From Tieghemiomyces parasiticus (Eukaryota > Kickxellomycota > Dimargaritomycetes > Dimargaritales > Dimargaritaceae), in NCBI GenBank assembly GCA_027575765.1, contig JANBPT010000150.1:1-64000 (forward strand): a stretch of 64,000 bases of DNA. Direction: 5' to 3'. The notes beneath the pieces are model-generated. The model ran no database searches, was not told the origin of the DNA, and saw only the letters and a program-made list of their open reading frames with translations. Both the position numbers and the translations under genes were made by a program. Below, piece by piece: positions 12,974 through 25,000 of the stretch. Every line of letters starts with the position of its first letter. Position 1 is the first letter of the stretch.

Positions 12974-13658
12974 TTAGCAATCTTCCTTGGTGGGCTCCTG
13001 TTGGGTCCTGCGAGTAGAATTGAAATGCTTGAAATCCGTGAAACCAAAGTCATCCAGAAAGCGGTCAGCTGGCCACGTGCAACGTGATGGGAGCGGCGAG
13101 GAGCGCGAATGATTTTTGGTTAGTACACGTTCTACTCCATCTGGGGACAACCTCAAGCTGGCGGGACTGAGCGGTCCACAGCCCTGATACTTACGCTTCT
13201 CCGTCTCAGTAAAATCCTCGCGAACGGTCACGTTGAACTTGAGGTTCGGTACGAGGTGGTGCTGCTGATCCAGGACCTTCTGCGCATCCTGAACGTTGCT
13301 GTAGACCACTCTACCAGCCCCGGTGCATTGTCGAGTCGATGGATCCTGTCGTGAAGGGGGGAGGTGCCCGGTGGGTGGGTTGCAGATAAAAAAAAGGCAG
13401 AAAGTGAGGTTAGATAACCAAAGAAAATATCGTGCACAACATTGATGACAGTAATGGTCACCACCATAACTGGCTGCCCCCACGAAGCAACGAAACGCTC
13501 AATGAGGCATACGATTGGCAATACCACTAACTTACCCGGAAAAGACGGAACTGGATAATGCGACCGAATTGAGAAAAGTAGCTGAGAAGGTGGTCGGTCT
13601 GAGTAAACTTTTGGAGGCGGAACACCGGGAGGGAGAAGCGGATGGCGGGCGTCGGCAT
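12974..13658 (-). CDS. SLIRP-like RRM RNA-binding protein (three exons)
   Basis: Spliced model: exon 1 13658-13536, exon 2 13345-13195, exon 3 13068-12974; introns start GTAAGT and end CAG, and phases (0, then 1) match. Product 122 residues. Residues 1-41 give the first half of an RRM (AIRFSLPVFRLQ, then HLLSYFSQFGRIIQFRLFR); exon 2 completes it with GAGRVVYSNVQDAQKVL and a final beta strand. The tail has FLDDFGFTDF, resembling the short acidic/aromatic tail of SLIRP. SLIRP (about 109 residues in man) works with LRPPRC to stabilise mitochondrial mRNAs. The canonical RNP1 aromatics are poorly kept (GAGRVVYS), as in SLIRP-like proteins. Single-RRM proteins are numerous, so the RRM call is firmer than orthology. 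Confidence 0.72.
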
Positions 13659-14239
13659 CGCGAGATTCAGGATGAATGCGAGGGGCGTGCGGGCGGTGAC
13701 GGGTCGACACGGGAAATTGACGACGGCGGTCGAAAGCAGTACTATTCAATGTGTAATAAGGGGGACAACAGGCTAAGAAAGTTGGACGAGTAAAGTCTAG
13801 GAGAATGAGAAATGAGCAAATTGGCTACAAGGCCGCATGGGTGGAGGGAGCCCTCCGAAAGTACACGAGCCCTATGGTGGCCAACCAGGTTAGGGAGGAT
13901 GCACCAGTGAAAACAAACGTCATCCGAATAAAGTTTGGTCACGTGGTTTTTTCATGGTGCGATTCATCAACTAGTGAGTTTGCCGTAGAATATGTGGAAT
14001 TCTGAATCAGCAAAATCAGATATCGCCCTGGCACGGATTGGCTTACCCACATGCGACTAAAAAAAACCACTTATCGTCAACGTTGAAGGCTGAGCTAGCT
14101 AGCGATATATATATATATATATACCCCTAGATAATTTACACTTGACCATAGGCTCGAAATAGTTAACACCACCGATACAATGTAGGCTTTATAGGGATAA
14201 AAAAGTATGTTCCGGGACAAGGATGCTAGACGTGTGGGG
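13659..14239. other. spacer between SLIRP-like and Rap1-like genes
   Basis: About 580 bases that must hold the promoter of the SLIRP-like gene and the terminator of the Rap1-like gene, both on the minus strand. It contains an AT dinucleotide run. No gene seen. Confidence 0.5.
14105..14123. repeat. (AT)n microsatellite
   Basis: Alternating A and T for 19 bases in the spacer just downstream of the Rap1-like gene. Likely polymorphic; no function inferred. Confidence 0.9.
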
Positions 14240-15508
14240 CTATGGAGCCGTTGCCGTGCCCAAGACTCGTTCGTCCGTATCAGTGTCGGCGGTACCCACA
14301 AATCCAGCACAGGCAGCTACGAAGGGATCTTGATCCAAAAGATCACGGGCCTCAAGCAGCCCGACCGTGACCGGTCGACCCGACGCCGTCATTCCACTCT
14401 CCTCGGCGGTTGCATCCCCTGACCGGGATGGCGCAGTGGCGGCGGATTCCAACTCCGCCAGAACTTGACGAGCAGCAGGGTTCATCTCCCGTTGATAGTA
14501 CCTAGCGAGGTACTCTAGGCGACGACTAATAGCGCCGGACCCTTTACGCACAATGAGGGCGTGGATCACGGCATACTCAGTGGCATTACATAGGGTCCGG
14601 TCATCCTCTGGAGTCCATACTGAGTACCCGGGACACGCGGCAGGCCCGCGCCACAAAACTTGGCGGGCTACATCCCAGTCACCGGAGGCGTTGTGGAGGA
14701 TGCGTAGCGCGTCCGGGAGGTGGAAGTCGATACCGAGGAGGAGTCCTTTGAGTTTGCGTCGAAAAACGGCCGCCGCGTCCGCACGGTACTGATCTACCAG
14801 GGTCGGCGGTGACTGATCTTCGACAAACTCGATGTCAGTGTGGAGATGTTGGGGGTTGTCATGGTATCGGTCGAGGTTGCGCTGGAACTGGGCGCGTGAA
14901 GTGAGGTACAGGATCGTATCACGGATGCCTAGTGGCGCCCCAGTCGGCGGGGTATCTGCTGGTGGTGGATTAGCGGAATCGGTAGCATCTTCCGTTGACG
15001 TGGTCCCCTCAATTGTATCCACTGGTGCGGGCTCTGGCGGTGAGGTCGGTACCGTCCCCGTTTCGTCCACGTTAGAATGTGTCGGTTCGACTGTTGGCGA
15101 TGATGACCTCGGCATTTCGTCGTCCATCAGAAGTACTTCCTCAACGTCAGCATCGCTACCTGAATCTGGCACCAGGGCTGCTGTCCGATCCTGGCATCTT
15201 GGCTCTCGCGTACTAGAGCTGGCCACCAGTTCGCTGCCGCTCCTGGTCAGTAGCGAACGTCCATCGACCAATGCAGTCGCCGAGGAAGAGCTCGTTTCGG
15301 ATTCTCCACCCTCACTCTGCGTAGAGCCCCGCCGACGGGCTGGGGCTGGCTTCTCCGTCCTGACTCGCGTCGCCAAGGGCGCCGGGGTGGTTGGGCTGGC
15401 CTTCCGCTTCCGTGCGTCCAGTGGCGGTTTACTTAGACTCAGAAACCCTTGGAAGTGCATGTCGGTGATGGGCGTTCGGAAACGCGAGAGGTTTGGGTCA
15501 TTGGCCAT
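14240..15508 (-). CDS. Rap1/TERF2IP C-terminal (RCT) domain protein
   Basis: Single-exon frame of 422 residues. Residues about 260-340 match the Rap1 C-terminal domain of telomeric Rap1: a helical DALRILHNASGDWDVARQVL unit (alternating pattern like human Rap1 ALLKNNGELEATSAFL), then PGYSVWTPEDDRTL, equivalent to the human GYPIWSRQDD, and a final helix AISRRLEYLARY matching ARRIEF. In the family this domain binds partner proteins (TRF2, Taz1, Sir3), anchoring Rap1 at telomeres or silent chromatin. Residues 35-190 are low-complexity, Ser/Thr/Pro/Glu-rich and a basic RKRK cluster at 33-36 could act in nuclear import. Unusually, no BRCT or Myb domain is visible in the frame or just upstream. An undetected upstream exon is the main alternative. 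Confidence 0.68.
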   Translation of the reverse strand: MANDPNLSRFRTPITDMHFQGFLSLSKPPLDARKRKASPTTPAPLATRVRTEKPAPARRRGSTQSEGGESETSSSSATALVDGRSLLTRSGSELVASSSTREPRCQDRTAALVPDSGSDADVEEVLLMDDEMPRSSSPTVEPTHSNVDETGTVPTSPPEPAPVDTIEGTTSTEDATDSANPPPADTPPTGAPLGIRDTILYLTSRAQFQRNLDRYHDNPQHLHTDIEFVEDQSPPTLVDQYRADAAAVFRRKLKGLLLGIDFHLPDALRILHNASGDWDVARQVLWRGPAACPGYSVWTPEDDRTLCNATEYAVIHALIVRKGSGAISRRLEYLARYYQREMNPAARQVLAELESAATAPSRSGDATAEESGMTASGRPVTVGLLEARDLLDQDPFVAACAGFVGTADTDTDERVLGTATAP

Positions 15509-15848
15509 GGTTCAAATCGAGAAAGGGCTCGTCGATGCGAGGGCTGGGTGGCGACGAGGTGCTAAAAGGTGGGCTATTGGGATTTTTAAGTGACTAGAAG
15601 GAGCGCTTGGAAATGCGGGAATGGCCAAGGGAAGGATTGTAGTGAATCTAGGGGAAAGGTTCACGGTAAGGAGAAGAGGTCCTTCCTCCCCCAGAGAATC
15701 AGTGGCGAACAGGATTTCATCGACCCTAGCGTAGTTGTGTTGGTTAACCACACACACACCCACACATGGTATCTAGGGGATTATCTGTTTTCTAGTGTCC
15801 TTGACACGTATGTGGGTCATTGCTGCATAGCTCGTGTGATATAACTAG
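15509..15848. other. upstream region of Rap1-like gene
   Basis: About 340 bases, probably promoter and 5' untranslated region for the minus-strand Rap1-like gene. A short CA-repeat patch lies near 15751-15767. No gene seen. Confidence 0.5.
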
Positions 15849-16229
15849 TTACAAACTAATCACTAGGATCTGCGGGTAGTATCCACACGTACGGTACTGG
15901 TCAGAAAGCCTGGAACTGGTAAAACGGCGTAGATTTTGGTAAGGCGTAACCGCAGGGCTCACGGGCGCGCATTCCTGCCAAAGATCATCTTCCATTAAGC
16001 GCAACCTTCCTGGTGGAATGGGCTCAGTAGCACTTCTATCATAAACGACCGCGATTTCAGGGCCCCAAAGATGCCGGCCTTCCGATTTTGCATACGGAAT
16101 TGCCAGGAATCCAGTCCACCCCTCCATACGGGATGCATCTAAATCAGGTCCCTTTACTATACCAAATGATTTCTTGTTACCCACCAACACACGTATATTC
16201 AAAACGGACGGAATGATGTAGAAATCCAA
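15849..16229 (-). pseudogene. possible carboxylesterase-like exon or remnant
   Basis: A 126-codon open frame with no ATG near its start (it opens after a TGA and its first possible initiator is TTG). The segment SFGIVKG followed by GWTGFLAIPYAKSEGRHLW recalls the N-terminal region of type-B carboxylesterases (G-x-V-x-G ... FLGIPYA-P), and the later PPGRLRL recalls their P-x-G-x-LRF. The nucleophile elbow and the rest of the 500-residue enzyme are absent nearby. It may be a relic or an isolated exon, and the resemblance may be chance. Confidence 0.2.
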
Positions 16230-18629
16230 GGGTCATGAGCGCAGACAACAACCGGGAACCCTGGAAGTCGCGGCGTATCCATACTAGAAGCACCTCCCCC
16301 CCCTATCATTTATCACTGACCAGCTCAGATGACTCATGGTCACTCACCACATCCACCAGCCATATAAAGCTAATCATCTTACCTACATTATCTACTTTGC
16401 CTTTTACTCATCTTGCTTTTGATATCGATAAACCGACCCTCAAGTCTCTACCTACCACAAATGGTCACGATAGTTTATGCATTAAGTGTGCAGTGGTGGC
16501 CAAGGTGCAAACCACGGCAGTCACCAGTCATCACCCACACTTCACGCCATTATTGGTGGCAAAATCCACCCAATTTGTGTGGCCTCAACCACGGTCCATC
16601 TCTGCCCTTACTATTTGTGGTAGAGTGGGTGGCTATAAGGGGCGAGAATACGAAATAATAAATGAAAAGTCATGGCAGTCTGTTATTTATAGAGGGGATT
16701 GGTAGATAATCATCATATAAATGTTCCGGCCTGCAACTACAGATGATGTTTGTATGCCAGAAATCGTGAAATACGGCACAAGCGAAAGCATGAATGTGGT
16801 GTAGGGTAGTGTGACGGGGCGAGAGTATGGTCTATGTAAAAAGTAAGTTGTATGACAGTCTGTCGATTTATTGCGGCGACCGGCAGATAGGTATTATATA
16901 TTCTTTCTGACTACACTTATGGTGTGATGTTTATCAGCAGCAAACGTGTGAAAAGAAGTCAAGAAAAGCATAAAGAAGTCACGGAATAAATAAAGGCGAG
17001 GTAACAGCAACGGTAAGCTACTATGTTAAAGACTAAGCGTATCAGCATTAAAGGAATAGAATACGGGACTTCGGCTTGTGGCGGAAGGGTATGGGAGACG
17101 GCCCCCAAGGACTGACCTCCCTAGTAGCACCCCCCCTCTTCCCAACCCTTGCGCTTTGCCAGCTACCAGGCCCACCAGGCCAAGCTAAACAACAACTTTC
17201 TCCAGAGGGTATAGACAAGGGCCGGAGGAGGATCCCGACCCATCTCCTTTCTCCTCAGTATTTCATTCGTTTTATTTATTACACTTTACCCTGTCTTCAC
17301 GGCGTCGCGTGCCCCCGCTTTTTTACCACCCGCTTACTAAGTTCTCTAACTTGCAACCGATTGGCCACGCCGGCCCTCCTTAGGTGAGCCTGTCTTCAAT
17401 AAAGCTTTGCCTGGCACAATGGCTTGGACTTTCAGCCCCCAGTAGTATTCAGGTAGCAAATGCATACATCGGTCACGTTGCCCTACTATATCTTATTTGA
17501 GTTGGTGGCCAAATTAGTGAATTGCCTGGCGTTACTTTCTATCTGCATAGAAAGATACGGATTAATCAGCACAGATTACACGGTACGCGCATTGCTAAAC
17601 TGCTGATTAATTATCCCAGGGGTCATTGTTAGCTTAGTCAGCGTCCTTCCCAAGAACGTTTTAATCGGGCGGGTAATTTAACCATGATGGTACGGCGATG
17701 TTTTTCGAACTGGGTTACGAACCTTAGGTCATAGAGACAGCGCACCCTACACCTGCACAACTAATAGCCATGGGAAACGTAGCGGTGAATAGCACGCTTG
17801 ACAGGTCCCCGTGAAGGACTCACTAACCGTTTGGAAAAGGTGGGCCAATGAATGGGCGGCAATTGCAGAAATTCCGGACTCCGGGCTTGCTAACCCGTGT
17901 CCTCTGTGTTATCGGGGCTATATAATTGCCCTTCATGAAAGTCGGTCAGATGTGTGGCAGGTACACCCAGAACAGACATCATCCTATTGGTGGATTTTTT
18001 TTATAGTTAATCCAAGTCGGCGATTAGCGTGCCGAGAGTCTCGGAGCCGAACTCTACGCCTGAGGGGTGGGAGAGGGGCAGAGTAAGCACGCCAGTGTCG
18101 ACGAGGTGGGATAAACTGTGCCTGCCAGCATTTGTAGTAGAAATACCCACTGTCCTTTAGGCCCTAGAATAGGGCTGGCCAACGTATCTTGCGTACCAGT
18201 GCGAATTGTTATTCCCACCTCCGTGCTTGATTTTTTCCGAATACACTATGTCCCGTCTGTAGACGGCTTTGCCGTCCAGGACTGGTTACTTTAACTGCCA
18301 AACTTAGGTAGGGTCTTAAACCTAGTGACATGTAAAGCCCCCTTATCCTCCTCCGCGGCACAACCGTCCCACCTTCATGCAGTTTTATTACAGGGTGACA
18401 TGGTGGTTAGCCTCCATAGGGTACTCGGTACATCAGCATCATCGAGGCCGCCCCTGGGGAGGGCTCGCTGAGTTGTAATATAAAACCGCCTGTCGCGCCC
18501 TCCATGCTTTTGACCATCATCCCAACCTTGCTTGACAATTCGCCTCCCCTCCCTTAGCTTCACCCCCCTCTCTATCTTCCCAACTATTGCCTACCTAGTC
18601 TGCGCTTTTGCACCCGCCCAATCACTACC
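16230..18629. other. long spacer, no gene recognised
   Basis: Roughly 2.4 kb with AT-rich parts (about 16,700-17,060) and no open frame that I can relate to a protein family. The last 100 or so bases before 18630 are C/T-rich and likely the leader of the NmrA-like gene. Confidence 0.45.
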
Positions 18630-19684
18630 ATGAGCTCTGCTAAACCCGTCATCGTCGTTGTTGCGGCTACCGGAAACCAAGGTAAATTAGCTGCGTAAAT
18701 CGGTATGAGGTTTTGCATAGGTCCGATGTTGACTCTGAATCCACATGGTAAACCGAATTCTAATCCACCTTTGTTGCGGAATACTCTCCTTGTTCTTCGG
18801 TACCAATCATAGGTAGTGGCGTGGTGGACGCTCTCCTTGACTCAAACAAGTTCGTCGTCCGCGCCCTGAGCCGTAGCATCGAATCAAATGCTGCCAAAGC
18901 ACTGGCTGCACGCGGCGTGGAAGTGGTCCAGGCTGATATATATAGCCCCACTGACCTCGAGGGGGCCTTTAAGGGGGCCTATGGCATATTCTTCACCACC
19001 CTCTTTGAAATGATGAACAAGGAGCCCGATCATGAGGTCATCCAGGGAAAGAACGTGGCCGACGCCGCCCAGAAGGCCGGAGTAAAGCACATCGTCTTCA
19101 GCACTCTGCCCAGTCTCCGTGATATTTCTGGCGGAAAGTATACGAACGCTGTCATCTTCGACAAGAAGGCCGAAGTGACCACCTATATCAAGTCCTTGGG
19201 TCTGCCGGCCACCTATTTCATCTACGGATACTTTATGACCAACACCACTCGTAACCCTTACTCCTACCGTAAAGTCGGTGTAGACTCGTACGAACTCCCC
19301 ACGACCAACTCCGTCGACGTCATGATGCCCGTCACTGATGCCACGGGTGATGCTGGCTGTGCAGTCGTTAAGGCCTTCCTCAACCCCACCGAAACGATTG
19401 GGCAGGAGTACCTCATTGCCAGTGGCACCTTGTCCTTGGCAGAGATCGCCGCTGAGGTGGCCCGGCATACTGGAAAGAACGTCCGCGCCGTTCGACTCAG
19501 TCCTGAGGAGGCCGCCCTGCATCCCTTCCTCCGCTTACCGGCCATTCAGGAAATGAATGCTGCTATTGCCGAGTTTGGCTACGGCCCGCACTTGTCGTTG
19601 GAATCGACCATTCAAACCTTTGGCCCGGAGATTACCTTTTCCGACTTTCTGGCCCGCGAGAAGGACGTGGCCTTCCCGGAATAG
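18630..19684 (+). CDS. NmrA-like NAD(P)-binding oxidoreductase/regulator (two exons)
   Basis: Exon 1 18630-18681, exon 2 18813-19684; the intron begins GTAAAT, ends TAG and splits a Gly codon, restoring the Rossmann loop ATGNQGSGVVDALL. Product 307 residues, the usual length for the NmrA/HSCARG family of atypical short-chain dehydrogenases. Further hallmarks are ARGVEVVQADIYSPTDLEGAFKGA, the sequence KNVADAAQKAGVKHIVFST, and FDKKAEVTTYI with the lysine found in this family, followed by the YFIYGYFM strand region. Such proteins sense the NADP/NADPH state or reduce small substrates; NmrA itself represses nitrogen regulators, but that role cannot be assumed here. The first 17 codons before the intron are essential, so single-exon predictions starting at 18821 would lose the cofactor loop. 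Confidence 0.9.
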
Positions 19685-22021
19685 GATACTCTGGGCCACT
19701 ATTCCTCTGTGCTACACTTCAGCAAGGACGTCTTTTACTTAGGCAGCTGAAATTTAGGTCATATGTTTATCGAAAGTAAATAATGATGGGAAGTGTGCTA
19801 AGGAATCAAAACTGACCTTAGAAGTCTAGGCCGGGAGAAGTTGGCATTAAAATTCAAATTAGCGCTATATTAGAGGGGCTCTAACTTGCCTAGAAATTGC
19901 CAAAGGGCACGTAACCGAGTGGCGAGGAGTTCAAGGTAAAGACTGGGGAAGGATGGTGCCGACTAGCGTCTCAAGTTTAATTCATAAAAGTAACCTCCAT
20001 CTAAATTGGGAACTACCGGAGGAAAAAAAAAAGGACGCGGTGGGCTTGGTTGCGATGGGTGGACTGAAGGAATTTCGTACTGTTGTAGGCTAGGGTGAAG
20101 CACGAAGATAGCGGAACGGTAGTCGGCAAAATGGTACGGGCTAACGTGCCCAGTCTTCGTTGACTGCGAATAGAAAAAAAAAGAATTACTGCCTAAAAAG
20201 TTCAATTACCGTTGTTACCTGACGTTAATGATTTCATCGCCGACGGACGTGGTAGATAGGAACAAGGATGATTGGTATAGTAATAATATGTAAGAAGTTA
20301 ATGACAACTTCATTAAGAAGCTTTGCGGCGCCCTAAACTACTGGTCCGACCAGTTGCGGCATCTCGACCTTTTACTCGTCTTTATTAGCCTATACTCATA
20401 TTCGATATTCCTTTATAGGGACATGAATCTTACTGATCCACTGGATGGCGGCTTCCACTTTGACAAACGCCCCCACCCCTATCCTTTTAGAGCTCTACTT
20501 CCTTCAATATTCTCCCTATTGATCCGGCAGTCGCTCAGCTGTCTTCATATTCGCCTGGGCGTTAGCCCCGTCTTGCACTATCGTCCTTGGGTTATCCTAA
20601 CCCCAAACTGTAGCCACTGGGAAGGATGCAGGACATCCTTCCTTATAAAAACCTCTCTGGGTCACTACTGAATAAATGATAGCTTAATACACCCCCCCAC
20701 GTCTACGTCATTCTGCAATTCGTTCGTAAGTCTTTACCGTTTATTAATCTTTAGTTCGTTGGCTATTTAGCTTTAGTTTTTCTCTAGGGTAGTTTTTCCC
20801 TACGACACGTTCTTTTCACCGGCTTTTATAGCCGGCTGGGTTAGGCATGAATCGTAGGTGGTATCACATACGGCGAAGAGGCGAAATGGTGTTCACCTTT
20901 GATTGCAAGTCGGAAGAAGGTAAGCTGAAACGTATAGATGCATAGGGGTGGATTCTAGCAAGATTTAGTTGGCGGAGAGCGTGGTCTGAATGCAAGCTAG
21001 AAGTAAGTTGAAACGTTCAAAGGTTTGGCGGTGATGAGCTTGGTGGCTTGCCGCTACCTTGGGAATGTCAGTGGTGTGGTTAAAGTGTGAAGTGTGATAT
21101 GTTAAATTGCCGCTAGGCACTTCTTGGCTACCACAACGGATCTCGACTGATGGAGGAGCTAAGCGGTTCTGCTATTACAATACCTACGGCCGCCAGCCTC
21201 TTGCTACGCTCCCACAGTAACGGAGTGGCTTCTAAAGGGTACCAAACGGCATTATCCACCAATGTAGCCATTTTATATGGCCGGTTTGGCTGCTCTTGGT
21301 CCACTCCAGTTTCTCTCTGAACCCCCCCCCCCCCCGCACCTAATTAAACCTTAACTTTTTTTTATCAAGTATATTCCATCAGTATATAAAAGAGCGACTT
21401 ACGCCAAACTCTCTTTGTGCACAGTTGTGATGCTTGAATGCGAAGGCGACGAAGGGTCCGCCGGTGGCGGTGTGTACGAAACAGAAGGCTAGAATATAAC
21501 GAACGGCTGCTGTAAAAGTAGAGAAAAAAAATACATAGATCAAAACACAGTTTACTTCCACGCTTCACAGTAGGCAGATGGACTCCTATTCACCAAGGGG
21601 GCCAGCCCAGGGACGCAGGTATCACTGTCCAGGGAGCTGATGCTAGTAAATATCAGTCTATCCCCCCCCCGATTCTGGTAATTTACGGAAGAGGCCCTAA
21701 CAACAGAACCGCTGAGCCACCCAAGTCGCAGGCGCCCCTTCGGAATCCCACTAGATCACCGCCACTAAGGGTGCTCTATTAATAGGCCCCGCGTCGCCAC
21801 TAGCGCTCCTCATTGTTTTCTAAACACAACCCCAATAAGAAGGTCGCCACGCGCACACGTATCAAAACACAACAGTTTTTCTCATAAGTGCCTCTCATCT
21901 CAACCTCGTCGCTGCTCGTTGCATCGGCCTACCCCTCATCCCACCCACGCCGTCTAGTGCCGTCCGCCGATTTGATTCCGTGACTACGGAATCGGACCGC
22001 ACTCCACTCACCGTATCTACC
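19685..22021. other. long spacer, no gene recognised
   Basis: About 2.3 kb. Contains a run of 14 C at 21322-21335 followed by AT-rich sequence, and the probable promoter of the DNA methyltransferase gene near its end. The open frames have no recognisable domain. Confidence 0.45.
21322..21335. repeat. poly-C tract
   Basis: Fourteen consecutive C residues on the plus strand in a non-coding spacer. Length is likely variable and error-prone in sequencing. Confidence 0.9.
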
Positions 22022-25000
22022 ATGATGACCAAGCGAAAGGGCGCGGAGGCGGGATTTCTGCAGCAGTGCAAGGCAACCTACCCCAATCTCTTTAAAAAGT
22101 ACCGTTCCATCTCTGAAGGTAAGGTGTAACAGGCCAGGCTTGTTGCTAAACGACCAGTGGAGTCTAGCGTACAGTGCCAGTAGTGGCGACCCATGGGGTT
22201 CAAAGCTTGTTATGCTTACCCCCGCCCGTGTACTAAAAAAATATGTGTCAGATTTAGGTCCCTCATTAATTACTACATTATCAGCGGGCCATGTGGTTTG
22301 AATTCGGACGGTCGTCTATCTTACCTCTATCAAACGATATCTACTCTCCTGCCTTTGGGCATTCCTCTTCCACACCCCACGTTGGCACGCTGGTTCTACA
22401 CCAACCATTAGACACGATCGCCCAGGTCCTGGACGACGTCAGCATGGACGAGCTAGATGCCGAGGAGACATTGACAGGCATGGCCCCAGTCGACCTGGGA
22501 ATCTCCCGTCTGACAGTCAGTGACCACCTAGGCAGCCAGCGTGGCGACAGCAGCGACTCGGAAGACTCGCAGCCGCGCAAGAGAGTATGTGTAGCCCGGT
22601 TTATTTTAACTGAGCGGGGGCAGTCAAATCTGATGTCATATGGAAACCGGTCTGCGGTCTATCGGCTAAACCTATATTAACTTTTACGATGTATAATAAC
22701 CATCCCATTTCACCATGCCATTACATTTCCACAGCCCAATTTGACTAAGACCAAGAGCCCGGCCGGGAAGACCCACGCGACTAACCCCGTAGCTGCCAAT
22801 TTTTTTAACCGGACGCCCAAAGCGATCGCCGCTTCCCAAACCCAACGCGAAACAAGGAGTCCCATTATTATAGACTTGGGGGGCAGCTCGGATGATGAAG
22901 ACAACGATCTGACCCTGCCGATCCCGCGTATGCAGCGACTGGCCCGACCTTTACCGGGCCCTTCCACTGCGCACGGCCCACGGCGCAACGCACCCACCAC
23001 CGCGCGTGCACGGAGTCCGACGGCCCCCGCACCCAAGGTGAAGCCAGCGCGAACCAAGCCAATCAGTCGTTCATCCGCACCCCCTATTCCGGCCGTCGAA
23101 TTCTACGACCCACTGCCGGGCGAAATATCCGAGAATGAACACCTGGAAGTGGTGGGTGAGGACGGAGACTTTGACGAAGACGGTCCGAATGGCGAGGGCG
23201 ACAATCAACCCTGTCGCATGTTAACCAATTTTGTCATCTATGACTTTGACAATGGGAACCGTCTGGTCCCGCTCGACGAGTTCCACACCGCTGAAAACGT
23301 TGTGGCATCCGGCGATGTCCGGCCAATATTCCGGTACGGGTTTGGTGACGAAGAGGAAGAGGAGGATGACGACGGGGATGATGAGGGCGAAGTCGACGAT
23401 GAGGATGGGACGGACAACCAGACCGGCTTATCGGCCAAGGCCAAAGGTAAGCAGCCCGCTGCCAGACAGTCCTCCAAAACGCCGGTCCAGCGCATTCGCC
23501 TCAGTGCCGTTTTCCATTACGAGGAGCAATATCTCAAATCAGGTCTGAGGTGAGTAGAGGCATCCCAATGGTTCGACCGTTGCAGCCTATCATGACAGGG
23601 CAGTCCTACCGGGTCCTCTTCGCAGCTCTAGTTTTAGGCAATGCTTAACTCACCCGCTATCCATTTTGGATGCCCATCATCGTCCCCCCCCTTGCAGCGT
23701 GATCTGGCTTCGCACCTCTTTCGCTTGGTACAAACTGTGCCGTCCGCTTGATATTTACGAGCGCCACTACCTCACCATGTTCAAGGCCCTCCGCCTTGCC
23801 AACCTCCTCATCAGCTGGTCCCTGGCCCACCCCGCGGGCAGTTACAGCCAATTTACTAAGGCCCTACCGGACATGGCCACCCGCGGTATCGGCAGCGTGG
23901 GCACATCCAACCTACTAAGTAGCGATGAGTCGGCCCTGGGTGGGTGCCAGACCTACGCGTCGCGCCACGACTACGAAGTTGAACTCACCGGGAAGGATCT
24001 CACGGTTTATGCGGAGTTTGTAATTAACGAACTTGAGTGCTGGGTCGAGGAGTGTCAATGCTACGAGATAATTGAGATGCCAGTCATCCAGGAGATCATG
24101 AGCAGACACAACGGTAAATCTTCGGGCCGCCGCAGCCGCGGTTCCCCTGATGTTACCGTTAGTGCTCCACAGCGCACCCGTCCGGTCGCCGGCGCTGGTG
24201 GAAAGCGCAAGCCCGCCAAGAAACTCCCCGAAAACGCCGCCACGGTAACACCCCACATCAGTACCATCGCCCACGGTCTCTTCAAGAAGAACATTGTGGC
24301 GGTCAAGGTCAACCACGCCGATCAGTCCGACGAAACCCTCATTCTCAATGGCGCCGCTGCCGGTGCAGTGGTCAAGGAGGAGGACGTCGCGGAGACGGCC
24401 GCTGCCGGAATGGGGAGTGACGAGGAGGAATCTACGACCCCCGCCGACGTGGTGGTGGCTTCCAACGACGATAGCGCGGCCATCTTTGTGACCCGGCCCC
24501 TCCAGGCAAAATCGAGCGGCTTGCCGTTACAGTCCTCTGTAGCACACGGTGGTCAGCGCTACTACGCCGCGGCCGAAATCGTATTTGCTGATCCTAGCGA
24601 CCCGGCTAACCCGCGCATTACACCGCCTCCGCGGAAGGTCAAACAGTTCTTTGAGCGCCGTATCGCCGTATCGACCCCCGCAATCGTGGGCCGCACCCTG
24701 ACTCAGATTGTCCGCCTCCACGATTTTGTGTACGTCGTTGCGCACAGCAGCCGCCTTGAGGCACGCCGGACACCTACGCTCGCCCGGAGCAACCCCAAGC
24801 GATACCCCAAGCCGGACGATACCGCGGCCACGAACGCGGGTATCCCAGTCATCGTCATGGTGACGGGTATCTTCGACGATCCGGAAACTAAACGTACCAA
24901 ATTCCATGGTCGTCTGCTGGACTACGGCCGCGAGACGGTCCTCGGTGAGGTAGCCAGCCCTCACGAACTGTTCCTCACCGACGCCTGCGATACCTTCGAC

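Noticed and set aside
18821..19684. Single-exon version of the NmrA-like gene starting at GTG
   Set aside because: It would lack the first beta strand and the cofactor-binding glycine loop, which are supplied by the exon at 18630-18681.
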